This document shows positions 8,966 to 20,257 of a stretch of DNA of 30,868 nucleotides, piece by piece. Position 1 is the stretch's first letter. Every line of letters starts with the position of its first letter. The notes below the pieces were generated by a model, which saw nothing but the letters and a program-made list of their open reading frames with translations, was not told where the DNA came from and did no database searches. A program made the position numbers and the translations under genes. The stretch is from Vitrella brassicaformis (lineage: Eukaryota; Sar; Vitrellaceae): positions 17,769 to 48,636 of the forward strand of contig CDMY01000576.1 of NCBI GenBank assembly GCA_001179505.1, written 5' to 3'.

Positions 8966-11900
8966 ATGGCCGACGGCAGCAGGGGTAAAGAGGCACTCAA
9001 CGACGCCACACGAGGCGGCAGCGGCGCCCCAGCGACCCACCCGCCACCCTCTTTGCCTCAGAACGACCCTCATGTCGATGATAAGGCTCAGCCGACGAGC
9101 GATCTGCCGACAGGACCTCAGGGCGGAGGTGCGGCATCTGTTGGCTCAGCGAAGGCAGGCAGCGGACAACAGGATGCGGCAGACGCCAAGCAGGCGACTC
9201 GCAGCATCGTGGAGCGTGTGTTAGAGGTGCTGGTGAGAGAGGCCGTCCGCCACATACACAGTGCGGAGGAGGCCAGCGATGGTCAGGAGGGGGCGGCTGG
9301 TGCTAAGCAGCTGGATGGAGAGGCCGCCAAGGTCGAGGCGAGTGGCGGTGTGATGGAGCGTGTGTTGTTGGCTTTGGTGCGGGAGGCCGTCCGCCGCATA
9401 CACAGCACACAGGGCAGCCACCGGGCCGCCATACCCAGCCCCCAGAAGCACCAGCTGAAGTGCAGCCGCTCTTTCGCCGGCCGCCCATCGCTCGAGGACA
9501 GCGACACGGCACCTCGGCTGCGGCGCACCAAGTCGTCCCCGGACCCCGCTGCTTCCCTGCAGCACCAGGACCAGCAGGGCGGCGGTGGCGATGCTGACCA
9601 GGACCAGGATGATGATAACGATGCTGACCAGGAGGATGGCGATGATGACGGAAACGGGGGGGAAGAGGAAGAGGAAGAGGACGAGGATGTCATCGTCGAC
9701 ACACGGCCTGCTCCAGTGAGGCAGGAGGGAGTGGTAAGTCCAAGATTCCTATGTCATGTGCGAGGTGTATCTGTGGTGTGGTGTGGTGTGGTCAGGACGC
9801 GTTCGTGCTGTGCAGGGCGGGTAAGCGGCTGGAGTCGCTGCGTCTCCCCATCAGTGTGGGTGCTCGCAAGGAGTATGAATTGCAGTCGATGATATCGGTG
9901 CATCGTCTCACCGCACAGGCCACTGGTAAGTCAGCTACCTGACCCGCAAAGCAGCGCCATGGTCATTCACCCTGTGTGCTGCTGTGTGTGTGTCCAGTTG
10001 TGTCGTGGGAGGAGGGGCAGGACGCCAGGAAGCTCATCTGCCAGATGGTAAACAAAACACAACAAACCCCCCCCACACACACCCACACACACACGCATAT
10101 GCTGGCTTCTCTGTTGGTTTCGGTCATCAGCAACGGGCGTTGCAGATCCCCGGTCGCGAGAAGGACGGCTTCATCGCCGCCGAGACCGACACGCCACCCG
10201 AGCCCATCGATCAGAATGGGGGCGTCGACGGGCCTCCCCTCACCGCCTCCCTCCGTGAACGAATCACGGAGGCTCTGTCCGACAAGTCGGGTGAGAGCAG
10301 CGGCAGCGGTGCATCTGATGACCAGAAAGACGGTGGTAGTGGTGACGGCAAGGGCGGCGGCGGGAGCAGTGCCGCCGGTGGCGAGGGCGCCGGCAGCAGT
10401 GGGGGTGGGGGGAGGGAAGCGACCGGCGCGTCTGCATCTGCAGCGTCGGGTGGCGAATCGCCCTCGGCGGCGTCGTCAGACAGCCCTCCCCCGCCCCCCT
10501 CACCGCCCCAAGAGTACGGCCCCAAGACCCTCTTCGATGCGCTCGAGTGTCATCCCTTCTGCAGTCTTGCACGCCAGAACTTCGTGTACCAGTACCTCAA
10601 CGGTGACCAACACACACAGAAGACACACAGGCACACAGACAGCCCATCCATCCGGTTGTCTGTCTGCGTGTGTGTGCAGCGTCTGCCAAGCTGCCGATCT
10701 GCCCCAAGCCCGTGCATTATGAGACGCAGGTCGTCCAGCAGGGGGCCGTCAAGGATGGCGACTTCGGCAGTGCGGCTGTCGACTTCTACGTCAACGAACA
10801 GCTGGACTGCGACCTGGAGAGCGTTATGCGCTACGCCCGGCAGTGGGCGGCGGGGCAGACGGAGGGCCAAGAGGGGGACGACTGGCGACCCGCCAAACTG
10901 ATTCTCGAGCTGTCCATCGAGGCGGTATGCCCTCATACACACATACTGGAGAGCTGTGTGTCGGGTTATCACGCCCTCTCTCTGTCTGTCATGTGTGTGT
11001 GTCTGCAGGTCCGTTCATTGCGAGAGCTCCACTCGCACGGACTCGTCCACGAGCACGTCAAACCTAGAGTAGGCACCCCTCCCCCGAAGACAACAGCCAA
11101 TGCACCACATCACTCACGGCGCAACTCTCCTCCCTCCCTCCCTCCCTCCCTCCGTGTCAGAATATGATGGTCAAGTACGGCCACGGCAAGCGTGTGTACC
11201 TGGTGGACCTCAAGCAGTGCCGACCTGTCCGCTCCAAACCTGGCGATGATGACGAGACCATGGGCCGCAATCGGCGAGGGATGTTCAGTCACTCGTGGCA
11301 CCTCGCACCCATCGCAATGCACAACGCCGAGCCACCGGCATTCAAGTAAGAGAGCACTCTGTCGCACTTAGCTCAACCAAGGGCCAAGGGTGGGTATGCC
11401 GGCCTCGTGGCTGCCTGCTTTCCTGCCTGTAGGGATGATCTGGAGGGCCTCTGCTACTCGTTGCTGTGTCTGCTCAAGGAGAAATCGCTGCCGTGGACAG
11501 ACCCCAACAACATCCTCGCCCTTGGCCCGCTGATCTCCCTGACATTAGATAACACCCTGGCGGACTTAAAGAGATACACCAACATAGACGAGGCGTGTGA
11601 CAGGCTGCCTGGTATGGGGAGGCGGGAGGATGATACCCACAGAAACGGCTCACTGGTATCTCTGTGTCCGTCTCTGTGTGTGGCCAGGTGGTGTGTGTGC
11701 GTTTGTGAAGGAGGTGCTTGGCTACGGGAGGCTGCAGCTGCCGCGATACGACCACCTGATCGACTTGCTGCGAACAGCCATCGACCAGTGAGCACACCCA
11801 GTGGGGTGGACGGACGGACGGATGGATGTGCCAACGTCGTGTGCCTTCTCCTGTGGTGTGTCAGGTTGCCAGCCTCCGAGCATTTGCGTCGGCTGCCCTT

Positions 11901-13945
11901 CTTGGATGAGTCCCTCATGCCCCCCGGCTGCCGCATCGCCCGGCAGTTCACCGACCAACACAACCTCAGGCGACTCAAGAAGCTCTCCAGCCCCCCCGGC
12001 GCCTTCGCCGAGACCGAGCTCACACCCCCGCCCCCCACACCGCCCCTCCCACCACACACGCCCCCGTCGCCCCCACCTGTGGCCAACCGACGCATGCAAG
12101 GCGTCACGAAGCGCCTGAGGGGCATGGGCCTCCTTGCCTTGGGCGCCTTTGGGCGGGCCATGACCTCCCAGTCTCTGGGCTCGGCTGCCGGGGGTCTGAG
12201 AGGTCCCTACAGGGGCACCTTGGCTGGGGCCCTGGCCACACAGCCGTCGCTGGACGAGCTCCGTCTTGGTGCGCTGATGGACCCCCCGCCCCGTTTCGTG
12301 TGGCTGCCTAGCGAGATGACGATGGTTGCCGAGTTCCTGCTGTGGGCCACACAGCCGCCGGCATATCGGCTCATCAAGAGGGCCGCCAAGGGCGACCAGG
12401 GGGGCAGCGAGCCGCCCGCTGTGACGCTGTCGACACTGCCGGAGAACTGTCTGTGTGGCGTGACGGACTTCATGACGACCCTCGAGATCATTGGCCGTGT
12501 GGGCACGTGGGCCTCCGCCTTCCGCCCCCTCGCCATCAGGCCCGAGTTCCACACGCGGCTGACCATCGCCGGCGAGCCGGAATGGCACCGATTCGACCTC
12601 GCCGTGTCGAGCCTGTGGGCGCCGCGAATGACACTCATCTCGACGGCCGACATCAAGCCCCCTCCGCCCCGCCAGCCCGACAAGGCCCGCATAATCGTGC
12701 AGAAGCAGCCGGTGGGCGAGGGCGAAGTGCGTGAGATCGACTCGTCCATGAGCCCCTCGCCGCCCTTCGACAGCGTCAACGACTCTGCCATGTGTGTGCC
12801 CTTCGCCCACCCCTTGTCGTCGATCCTCACTGGCGCCATCCGGCCCCCATTCATCCCGCCCACCCTCCCGGCCGTCAAGCACTACGCCGACCCGCCGTCC
12901 CTTTTCTCGGCCAAGAGCCCCCTGCTGCACAAGGCCCACACCACCGGCAGCACACGCACCGTCCTGCACCCCCGCAGCCCCTCCCTCCAGCCACTCGCCA
13001 TCAACGGGGTGGTGGGTGTGCTGGAGGCATCGCACTCGACGTTGGCCGAGCTGCGTGTGCGTGACGGGAGGGCGGACCTGCCGGCAGCGGCCTACGGCTT
13101 CAAGCCGCCCCGCCCACCTGGCGTCGACCGGTCTGGCGACGCTATGTTGGAGTTCCCGAAGCTGACGACTGTGGTGGTGCCATCGGACAAGGCCAACCTC
13201 AGCGGATTCACTAAGGTCAGGGACAGACGGACAGAATGAGACCGACCAGTCATGTGTGTCTCCCTCTGTGTGTGATGGGTGGGCAGGTGGCGTATGTGTG
13301 TCGGTGGTCTCTGCCGAATCTGACGACGTTGACGGTGACGGGCGGCTGCCGCCCTCATCTGAGCCGCAGCGTGACGACCAGCATCCACTTCGCCGGAGGG
13401 CACCACACAGACGTGGCCTATGAGGACGCCACTCGGATACTCGAAAGCAGCACGGCAGAACACATCAACAGGGAGAAGTTCCGGTACGCACAGAGACCCA
13501 TTCGAGACAGGCACACCGATCTGTGTGCTCTGTCTGTCAGCGGTGAGACATTGGGTGTGTATGTGGGCGCCTGGATGAACAACACTGATAAGATGGAATC
13601 GGTTGAGGTCACCGACATGCCGGTCGGTGAGGGAAGACACCACACAGAGTCCATCCATTCTCTCCCTCTGCTGTCCTCTCTTGACAGGTTGACGTGCTGA
13701 AGGCCGCCCTGTGGTTCTCTCGCGACGGCGGGCTGCCCCACCTGCGCCGCCTCACCGACACCAGCGGCCCAGATGCCACCGACCAGACACTCCGCCAGCT
13801 CAAGACCCTTCTGCACAAGAAGGGGGCGCCGCTGGCCGATCAGATAGCGGTGCGGCAGACAGCCGACGGCAGCAGTGATGATGGCGGTGAGGGTGAGGGC
13901 AGCGGAGAGAAGCGGGCGTATGCGGATCGCTGCCACAACCCCTAG
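8966..13945 (+). CDS. Large CK1/VRK-like pseudokinase with leucine-rich-like C-terminal half
   Basis: The model has 13 exons and 1358 residues: 8966-9733, 9796-9925, 9998-10047, 10131-10602, 10680-10924, 11009-11068, 11161-11345, 11433-11611, 11688-11787, 11865-13215, 13287-13483, 13541-13622, 13688-13945. Residues 1-256 are disordered, with two copies of a helical repeat (82-99 and 130-147) and an Asp/Glu-rich tract. Residues about 257-730 look like a kinase of the CK1/VRK group with a large Gly/Ser insertion. The catalytic loop reads HSHGLVHEHVKPRN at 563-576, so the HRD aspartate is His571, while Asn576 and the metal Asp591 (DLK in place of DFG) remain. The stretch AFKDDLEGLCYSLL matches the CK1 helix F region. 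No glycine loop is visible, and the usual VAxK lysine seems replaced in FVLCR. Catalysis is therefore unlikely and a scaffold role is inferred. Residues about 1020-1330 contain leucine-rich-like strands (LAELRV, PKLTTVVV, PNLTTLTV, PHLRRLTD). Confidence 0.8.
9209..9406 (+). repeat. Two-copy coding repeat in the pseudokinase N-terminus
   Basis: Two 54-bp units (9209-9262 and 9353-9406) encode VERVLEVLVREAVRHIHS and MERVLLALVREAVRRIHS. They are separated by a Gly/Ala-rich spacer. Each unit would form an amphipathic helix. Confidence 0.85.
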
Positions 13946-14466
13946 ACAGACAAGAAAGATACCGATGGGGTAAGTAAGATGCTGAGAGCCATGTGGCCCA
14001 TTGATTGGCTCATGAGGGCGTCATATGTGCGTGTGTGTCGGGTGGGTGGGTGACAGGACGGATGGAGTGATACGGGAGGGGCGGGGCGGGGAGGGGCACA
14101 GGACAGCAGGACCACTCATCTGACTGACTACAGAAATGACATGGTGTGTGTGTGTGTGTGTGTGTGGAGAGCCTGATTGATGTACAGCTTCTCATTCACT
14201 GCAGTGCTTTGACAGACAGACAAACTGCATGCAGATGTCAGAAGGACCGGTCCGGTGGTGCGATACGATACAGCCGCCACAATGGGAGAGCCACACACCC
14301 ACACCCACACCCACATCCACACCCACACACAGAGAGACAGACAGCCCGCTATGCACACCAAAGAATGCCATCCACAGCACCGAAGCACAGACCACATTCT
14401 GTGCCACTCAGCAACCCTTAGAGCAGCACCTGGCTTGCCCACAATAAGTAGAGCCGTCACATGGCA
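13946..14466. other. Convergent intergenic stretch with CA/TG repeats
   Basis: This lies between the stop of the pseudokinase gene and the stop of the minus-strand gene. It has (TG)n at about 14142-14165 and a CACACCC-type run at about 14294-14332, partly complementary to one another. No gene is supported. Confidence 0.5.
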
Positions 14467-14971
14467 CTATTCCGCCCGAGAATCGATGAAGCTGAAGTTC
14501 TCGGGGGCGAATTTGCGGAAGCATGGAAGGACTGTGCCAACAGCACGCCACACACACAGACGCACGCACACAACCCCGCACAACGCTCCAGCTGTCACAC
14601 GTTTTCTTTCCTCTCTAATCTGCCAGCCTACCTCGGGCGAAGGTGACATCGACGAAATCTTCCCCTCGGCCTGTTCCGCGGTGCGCAAGTTCGTCCACTG
14701 ACTCAAGGCCAATCTCTATCTCATCCAGGAGGTAGTCGATGGTTGGAGCTGAGTCGCACCACTGCCGCTTGATTCGCCGAAGAATGAAAGACTTGAACTC
14801 GTCGATGTCCACAGGAGGATGGGGGATGTCCCTCGGTGTCGTCAGCGTGAGAACCACATCTCGGTGCGGGAAGAAGTTGATCAGACAAACGACCTTGAAG
14901 TTGGCGGCATTTGTATTGGCGGACTGGACAGATGAGCTGCCGGACTGGACAGATGAGCTGCCATTTCCCAT
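14467..14971 (-). CDS. Small unrecognised protein with N-myristoylation-type start
   Basis: There are two minus-strand exons, 14971-14632 and 14531-14467, giving 134 residues. The start was chosen at MGNGSSS, a good N-myristoylation signal (Gly2, Ser6), which would tether the protein to membranes. It is followed by a perfect duplication GSSSVQS-GSSSVQS. Then comes a compact region: FKVVCLINFFPHRDVVLTLT, a segment with DIDEFKSFILRRIKRQW, TIDYLLDEIEIGLESVDEL, and after the intron LPCFRKFAPENFSF. The open frame continues upstream without a stop to 15427, so a longer protein is possible. That extension is low-complexity and overlaps the first exon and intron of the divergent MYB gene. I do not recognise a family. 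The mix of strands and helices fits a small globular domain. Confidence 0.55.
14921..14962 (-). repeat. Perfect 21-bp tandem repeat (two units)
   Basis: Plus-strand unit GGACTGGACAGATGAGCTGCC occurs twice, back to back. On the minus strand it encodes the GSSSVQS duplication near the N-terminus of the small protein. Confidence 0.95.
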
Positions 14972-15311
14972 CCGCAGGGATTGGCCCTTGCCCTTGCCCC
15001 TCGCTTTGGGGGCGAGACTGGGGGCACAATTCAAGCTCGCCGTTTTCGGGGAGGGGGAGGAGGAAAGAGGGAGGCAGCGGGGGATGCTGGGATGCCTTTG
15101 CTGAGTTGCTGCGCGCCTCCCTGCCCCTCTGATCTGTGTGATCTGTTTCACTTTCCAGCGGTGGCAGGTCACCCTGCGATCACTGCTTTTCACTGTCGAG
15201 CAGGTCAAGACTTCTTTCTGATGGACAGAATGAGAAGGTTGTTCACTGACAGATGATGTCGAGTCAAGATGTTGGTAGATTGATTCAACGAACGTCCTCC
15301 AATCGGGAGAT

Positions 15312-17285
15312 ATGAACGATGAGATTGGCGACTTCAGGACTGGCAATGGTGAGTCAATATGAGAGGCAGCCAGACACACACGGCGCCCGCCGATGAGCAC
15401 GGAGACCACATCTGTGCACAATCGCACGGCTCTTACACTGGTTGGTGTTCCCTCCTGTGTGTGTCGATGCGATGTGTGTGTCAGGGCCGGTCCTCACTCG
15501 CACGCCGCAGGACGCTCTCTGCTCCCCGGAGCATATGCTCCCGCGGCACTCGTTCGTCCCGCCACCCTACGCACACCCCTTCTCCACTCCCACCCCTGCC
15601 CCTCCTCCATTCGGCTATCACCCGATGGCCTCACCACCACCACCAGCGCCGAAGCCGCCCATAGAAGTCATTGACAGGTGCGCACACGACGAGCGCACAG
15701 ACCGCATGAGCAGCTGGGCAAGAGTGTGTGTTGTGTTGTGTTGTGTTGTGGATGTGTGTGCAGTGGTCCTCCGTGGACGGCCGAGGACGACGAGTCGTTG
15801 CTCAAGTATGCGCGCGAGAGCAGCGGCCGCAGCTGGAAGCACATCGCCAGGCAGTTCTCCAGCCCAACGCGCACCGAGGCCGAGTGCATGAGCCGCTGGA
15901 AGACTATCATCAAACCTGGCGCTAAGGTATCGTACCCTAGCCCCGCCACACACATCCAACACTCACGCCCACATCCCTCCTCCCCTCCCTCCTCTGCTGT
16001 GTGTTGTGTGTCAGGGGCCCTGGACACCTGAGGAGGATGAGTTTCTGTATGGGCTGGTGCTCGAGTACGGTCCGTCGCGATGGACGGATGTGGCTCGCGA
16101 GGTCAACCTGCACATCCACGCCAAGGAGGGCGGCGGGAGGGGGGAGGCCTGGCACGTCCGGACGGGCAAGCAGTGCCGCGAGAGGTGGTGCAACCACCTC
16201 GACCCCACCATCAGACGGTGCGTGATGCGACATGGCAGGTGGTGTGATCGTGTCTGTGATCGTGCGTGCGTGTGTGTGTGTGTGGTTGGTTGGTTCAGGG
16301 GGGCATGGTCGGCAGAGGAGGATGCCATTATCATCCAGCGGCAGAACGCCATCGGCAACAAGTGGGCTGAAATCGCCAAGGCGCTCAACGGTACGGTACA
16401 CAAACCAAACCCGCTCCCATGCACCACACACACGGACCCATTAATGCATCTTTCCCCGTCTCTCTCTCTCGTGTGTCAGGTCGCACCGAGAACTCGGTCA
16501 AGAACCGGTTCAACTCGCTGATGCGCAAGAACATGCGGGCCATCTACGCCTCCGACGGCTCCGTCACCCTCGTCCCCCCAAACCCCGCTGCAGCCGCCGG
16601 CGGATCGGTCACCGCACAAAAGACACAGCCGTTGTCGGGGGGTGGCCCACTGGACAACGGCAAGGGGGGCGAGGCGGTGGTCCACAGCACCACCAACACG
16701 CCACCGTCGCCATGGGCGGTATCGGACAGCAGCATGGGCATCGGCGGGAGAGATCGTGGGGGAGATGATGGGCATGGGTGTGAGTGTGGGGATGAGGGGG
16801 ACAACGAGAGTGGAGACGAGGACATGGTCGATGGCGACGGCGATGGGGAGAGCGACGAGGGGGACGATGAGGATCATGCGACCAGTGGCGACCAGATGGG
16901 GCTGTCGGAAGGTACGCGTGTGTGCATTTCTATGTGGGAGGACAGACACACAGACACACAGACACACACACACACACACATCTTGACCATCTCTCTCTGT
17001 CTCTCTCTCTCTCCCTCAGTTGACTACTTCAGTCGTCTTCCGCCGTACCAGCAGCAGGGGCGGCACGGGGGAGGGTTAATCGGTGGCAACAAGGCCGTAC
17101 TGCCTGTCCACACCAGCAGCACCGGCAGCAGCAGGAAGGCCCAGCCCCTGTTCACCTTCGACATCCCCCCTGGCGCACTGCCCGTCCCATGCAGCAGCGA
17201 AGACCCCTTCATCGTCTCGCCATACGCACACGTGAGTTCCTCCTTGTCGGCCACCCATCCCTCCCTCCAGCCATCCATCCATTGT

Positions 17286-17319
<34 letters not shown>

Positions 17320-18917
17320 CAGTCAAGTCTTTTCGGTGACCTGCCCACGATGCCCCTCAACGGGACCGGCAGCGGCAGCATCGTCGTGGCCGCCCCACGC
17401 CCCTCATCCCAGGCCAACGGCAAGAGCGGCAAACTGTCGCCGCCCAAACCGCTCACCAACGGCCACAGCAGCAGCAGCCACAACGGGAATGGCCACCACA
17501 ACGGCAACGGGGATGACTCAGTGTATCAGCAGAGCACTACGGTGGGCGGCGGCAACTCCAACAACGGCACCAATGGCTCGGGGTCAGGCGACTCGGACAA
17601 GAGCAATGGCAACGGCTCCGAGGGCAGCGACTCGGGCGGTGGCGGGAGCGGCAGCAATAGCAAGAATGGGGCCAAGGGCGCCGGTGGCGGTGGTGGTGGC
17701 AAGAACGGACACGGCACGACCACCAGCAATGGCCACTCATCTGCGTCGAAAGGTGGCCACTCCAGCCACAGCCGCACCATCAAGAGCTCCGACACCGGCT
17801 CGCGCAGCGACCCCACTCCCCACACCCACGCCCACAGCTCCCCAGTCATGCCGCCGCGATGGAGCCCCCCGGCCTCCCGCGAGCATCGCCCATCTGGTGG
17901 CCAGACGGGAATGATATCAGGGTCCAAGAGCGAGCCTGGTGTGTGTGTGGCGGGGGGCCCGTCCACCGATGAGGAAGACATGCAAGACGATCGGTGAGCG
18001 ACCGAGCGACAGAGAGAGAGAGAGAGAGGCCACCCCGACGAATGGATGGATGGATGGATGTCTCTCTCCGTCTGTGTGTGTGTGTGTGCAGTTCTGCGTA
18101 TTCTGGCTCTGCGGTGTATCGCGTTCACTACTACAAGCGCCGCCGAGCGTCCCCTGCCCACGGCCACATCCCAGGGCCCCTCCCTTCCCCTCTGGCCGGC
18201 CTTCGAGGCCTCAAGCAGCGCATCAGAGACCTCAAGCAGCCACAGGGGCCAGAGGAGCTCAGCCTGGCCACGCACTTGTCGCATATTCGGCAGAGGTACC
18301 AGCGACTCGTGTCTGATATTGACGAGGAGGGCGATGAGGATGCGGCGGCGGATGTGGTCATGGCTGGTGGTGACATGGGGGCGTTACCGCCGTTGTTTCA
18401 GGACGTTCCCGGCCACAGCGGTCCGCACGGCAGCCGTCCGTCCAACCTCCCTTTGTCCATGTACGCCGGGCTCCCGGTGACGCCGCTCCCAATCGACACA
18501 CACCCCAATGGCACTAACGGCAAGGAGAGTGGGTACGGCAGCATGTATCCCCGACCGGGTCAGGCCTACCCCCAAGGCAGCCCCCACCTCCGCAGCCACC
18601 CCTACTACCTCCCTCTTGGTCACCCACAGCCCCTCCCCCATCATGCCCACTACCATCACCCGATCGCCCACCCCCACTCGCAGACCCACAACTACCTGCA
18701 TTCACACCCACTCGCCCCCCTGGCTGCACACGCCATGGAGCCGCCACCGCCCTCGGACTCTTCGGGTGGCGGTAAGGGCGGCCACCTGCTGGACGGGGAG
18801 AGCGAGGCGCTGCGGAGTCTGCAGGCCATGCAGATTGTGCGGACGGAGGGGAGGATCCAGGGGCCGTCGCCGCCCTACGCCATCCCAACACCGCCCTCTT
18901 TTGGATGCTCGGCATAG
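15312..18917 (+). CDS. Three-repeat MYB (R1R2R3) DNA-binding protein
   Basis: 3R-MYB proteins bind MYB sites in promoters and in plants and animals control cell-cycle genes. There are nine exons and 942 residues: 15312-15348, 15485-15677, 15764-15926, 16015-16217, 16299-16390, 16480-16911, 17020-17231, 17323-17993, 18092-18917. R1 at about 78-131 starts PPWTAEDDE, R2 at 132-198 starts GPWTPEEDE and ends GKQCRERWCNHLDP, and R3 at 199-246 starts GAWSAEEDA and ends GRTENSVKNRFNSLMRK. R2 has an insertion of about 15 residues before its recognition helix. The last R3 tryptophan is Phe. The remaining 700 residues are disordered: an acidic Asp/Glu tract, Gly/Asn/Ser-rich and His/Pro-rich stretches, and one basic patch (YYKRRRASP). 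The first exon (MNDEIGDFRTGN) is phase-compatible but short, so the start is uncertain. Confidence 0.9.
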
Positions 18918-20257
18918 CTTGCTTAGCTGGGATTGAAATGGATGGATGGATGGATGGATGGATTGGCAAGTGGTGTGTGGGTGATGGGTCTGTCGAGGGA
19001 TGTTATGCCTTTTTGCTCGCTCATTGGCCGGGGGGATGTACAGATAGACAGACAGACAGCATGATGGACGGGAGCCGTGTACGTGTGTATGTGTGTGTGG
19101 TGTGCTGTGATGTGGGGTAGCGGATTTTTCCGGGCGTGTGTGTGTCGTGCGTGCGGCGGCGTGGGTGTGGGGGTGCAATGCGTGCAATGCAGGCAGACAG
19201 ACAGACAGGCAAGTTTGTGATCACTGATCAAGCCAAAGGGTGACGGGGATGTGCACACGACCACGTTTCTCCTCTGTCTGCCTGCCTGTCTGCCTGTGTC
19301 TCTGGAGAGGTACGACGCAGGGCGTGGCTGGGCGGCTCTTGTCTGTCTGTCTGATAGATAGACCTCGAGAAGAGACAAAGCCGACCAGCCCGCCTGACTG
19401 CCTCTTGGCTGTCTAGTGAGTGAAGTGGATAGCAGCAAGCGAAGCAGCGTCTGTCTGGTTGTAATCGCGGGCGCATGCTTTGCTGTGATGCTTTTTGGTG
19501 GGGTACATGCCTAGCGTGCCTGTGGCTTTGCTATTTCTGCCTGTCGGGGGATGGATTGATGGATTGCGCGTCTCTGTCTGTCTGTCTGTCTGTCTGTCGA
19601 TGTGTGCAATGGGGAAGCTTTCAACGGTGGATGGGAAGGGGATGGCTACATGGATCTCACTCACACTACCTCTCTTGGTGTCTGTCTATTTTTCCCCATT
19701 TGCTGTGGGTGCGCATGGCTGGCGTGTGTGCCGTGCCGCACAGCCAATGGGTGGATGGGATGAGTCGATGAACAGGTCGTTCCTAAAAGGACAGATAACG
19801 GCCGTTTGGGCGAGTTGGGGTGGCCTGAGGGCATGGACAGCGTGTGTGCAGGTTGGGTGTCCTTGGCTGAGCTGTTTTTGCGTCACATTGCGGTGCGTGC
19901 GTTCGTGCATGCGTGAGCTTTGCATGCCCGTGTGTGTCGACGGACTGGCTAAATCAATCAATGGTCCGAAGAAATAGTGCCTCCGAGGGCTGTGGTGCCG
20001 CACGCACACAATATTTTCCTCCTCTTAACACAGTGGTTCCATTATGTAGATTGCAATAAACCATGGCAAAAAAAGTGTCACCTGTGCCCCCCACAGCACA
20101 TACCAAATGAACGTCTCCTCCCCCACCGCACCTCTCCCTACCCTCCCACACATCGACCCTATAGTGCACCACACACACCACAGCACACCACAGCACAGCA
20201 CACTAGCCGGCCTCATCTGATCTGACTGATCCATCGTCTGTGTGCATCTCCTTCTCC
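18918..20257. other. Convergent intergenic stretch rich in tetranucleotide repeats
   Basis: This lies between the MYB and CHD stop codons. It contains (GGAT)n at 18939-18964, GACA/GTCT runs near 19046-19060, 19194-19208 and 19574-19598, and an AATAAA at 20055-20060 on the plus strand. The open frame 19495-19977 (+) has a non-ATG start, encodes mainly repeat-derived Cys/Val/Leu sequence and shows no domain. No gene is supported. Confidence 0.5.

Noticed and set aside
11722-13035. 437-residue minus-strand open frame opposite the pseudokinase gene
   Set aside because: It lies antisense to in-frame exons that join a recognisable kinase-like protein. Its composition (Arg/Gly/His) is that of a shadow frame.
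19495-19977. 160-residue frame with hydrophobic Cys/Val/Leu stretches
   Set aside because: Hydrophobicity comes from GTCT and TGTG repeats; there is no ATG at the proposed start and no family.
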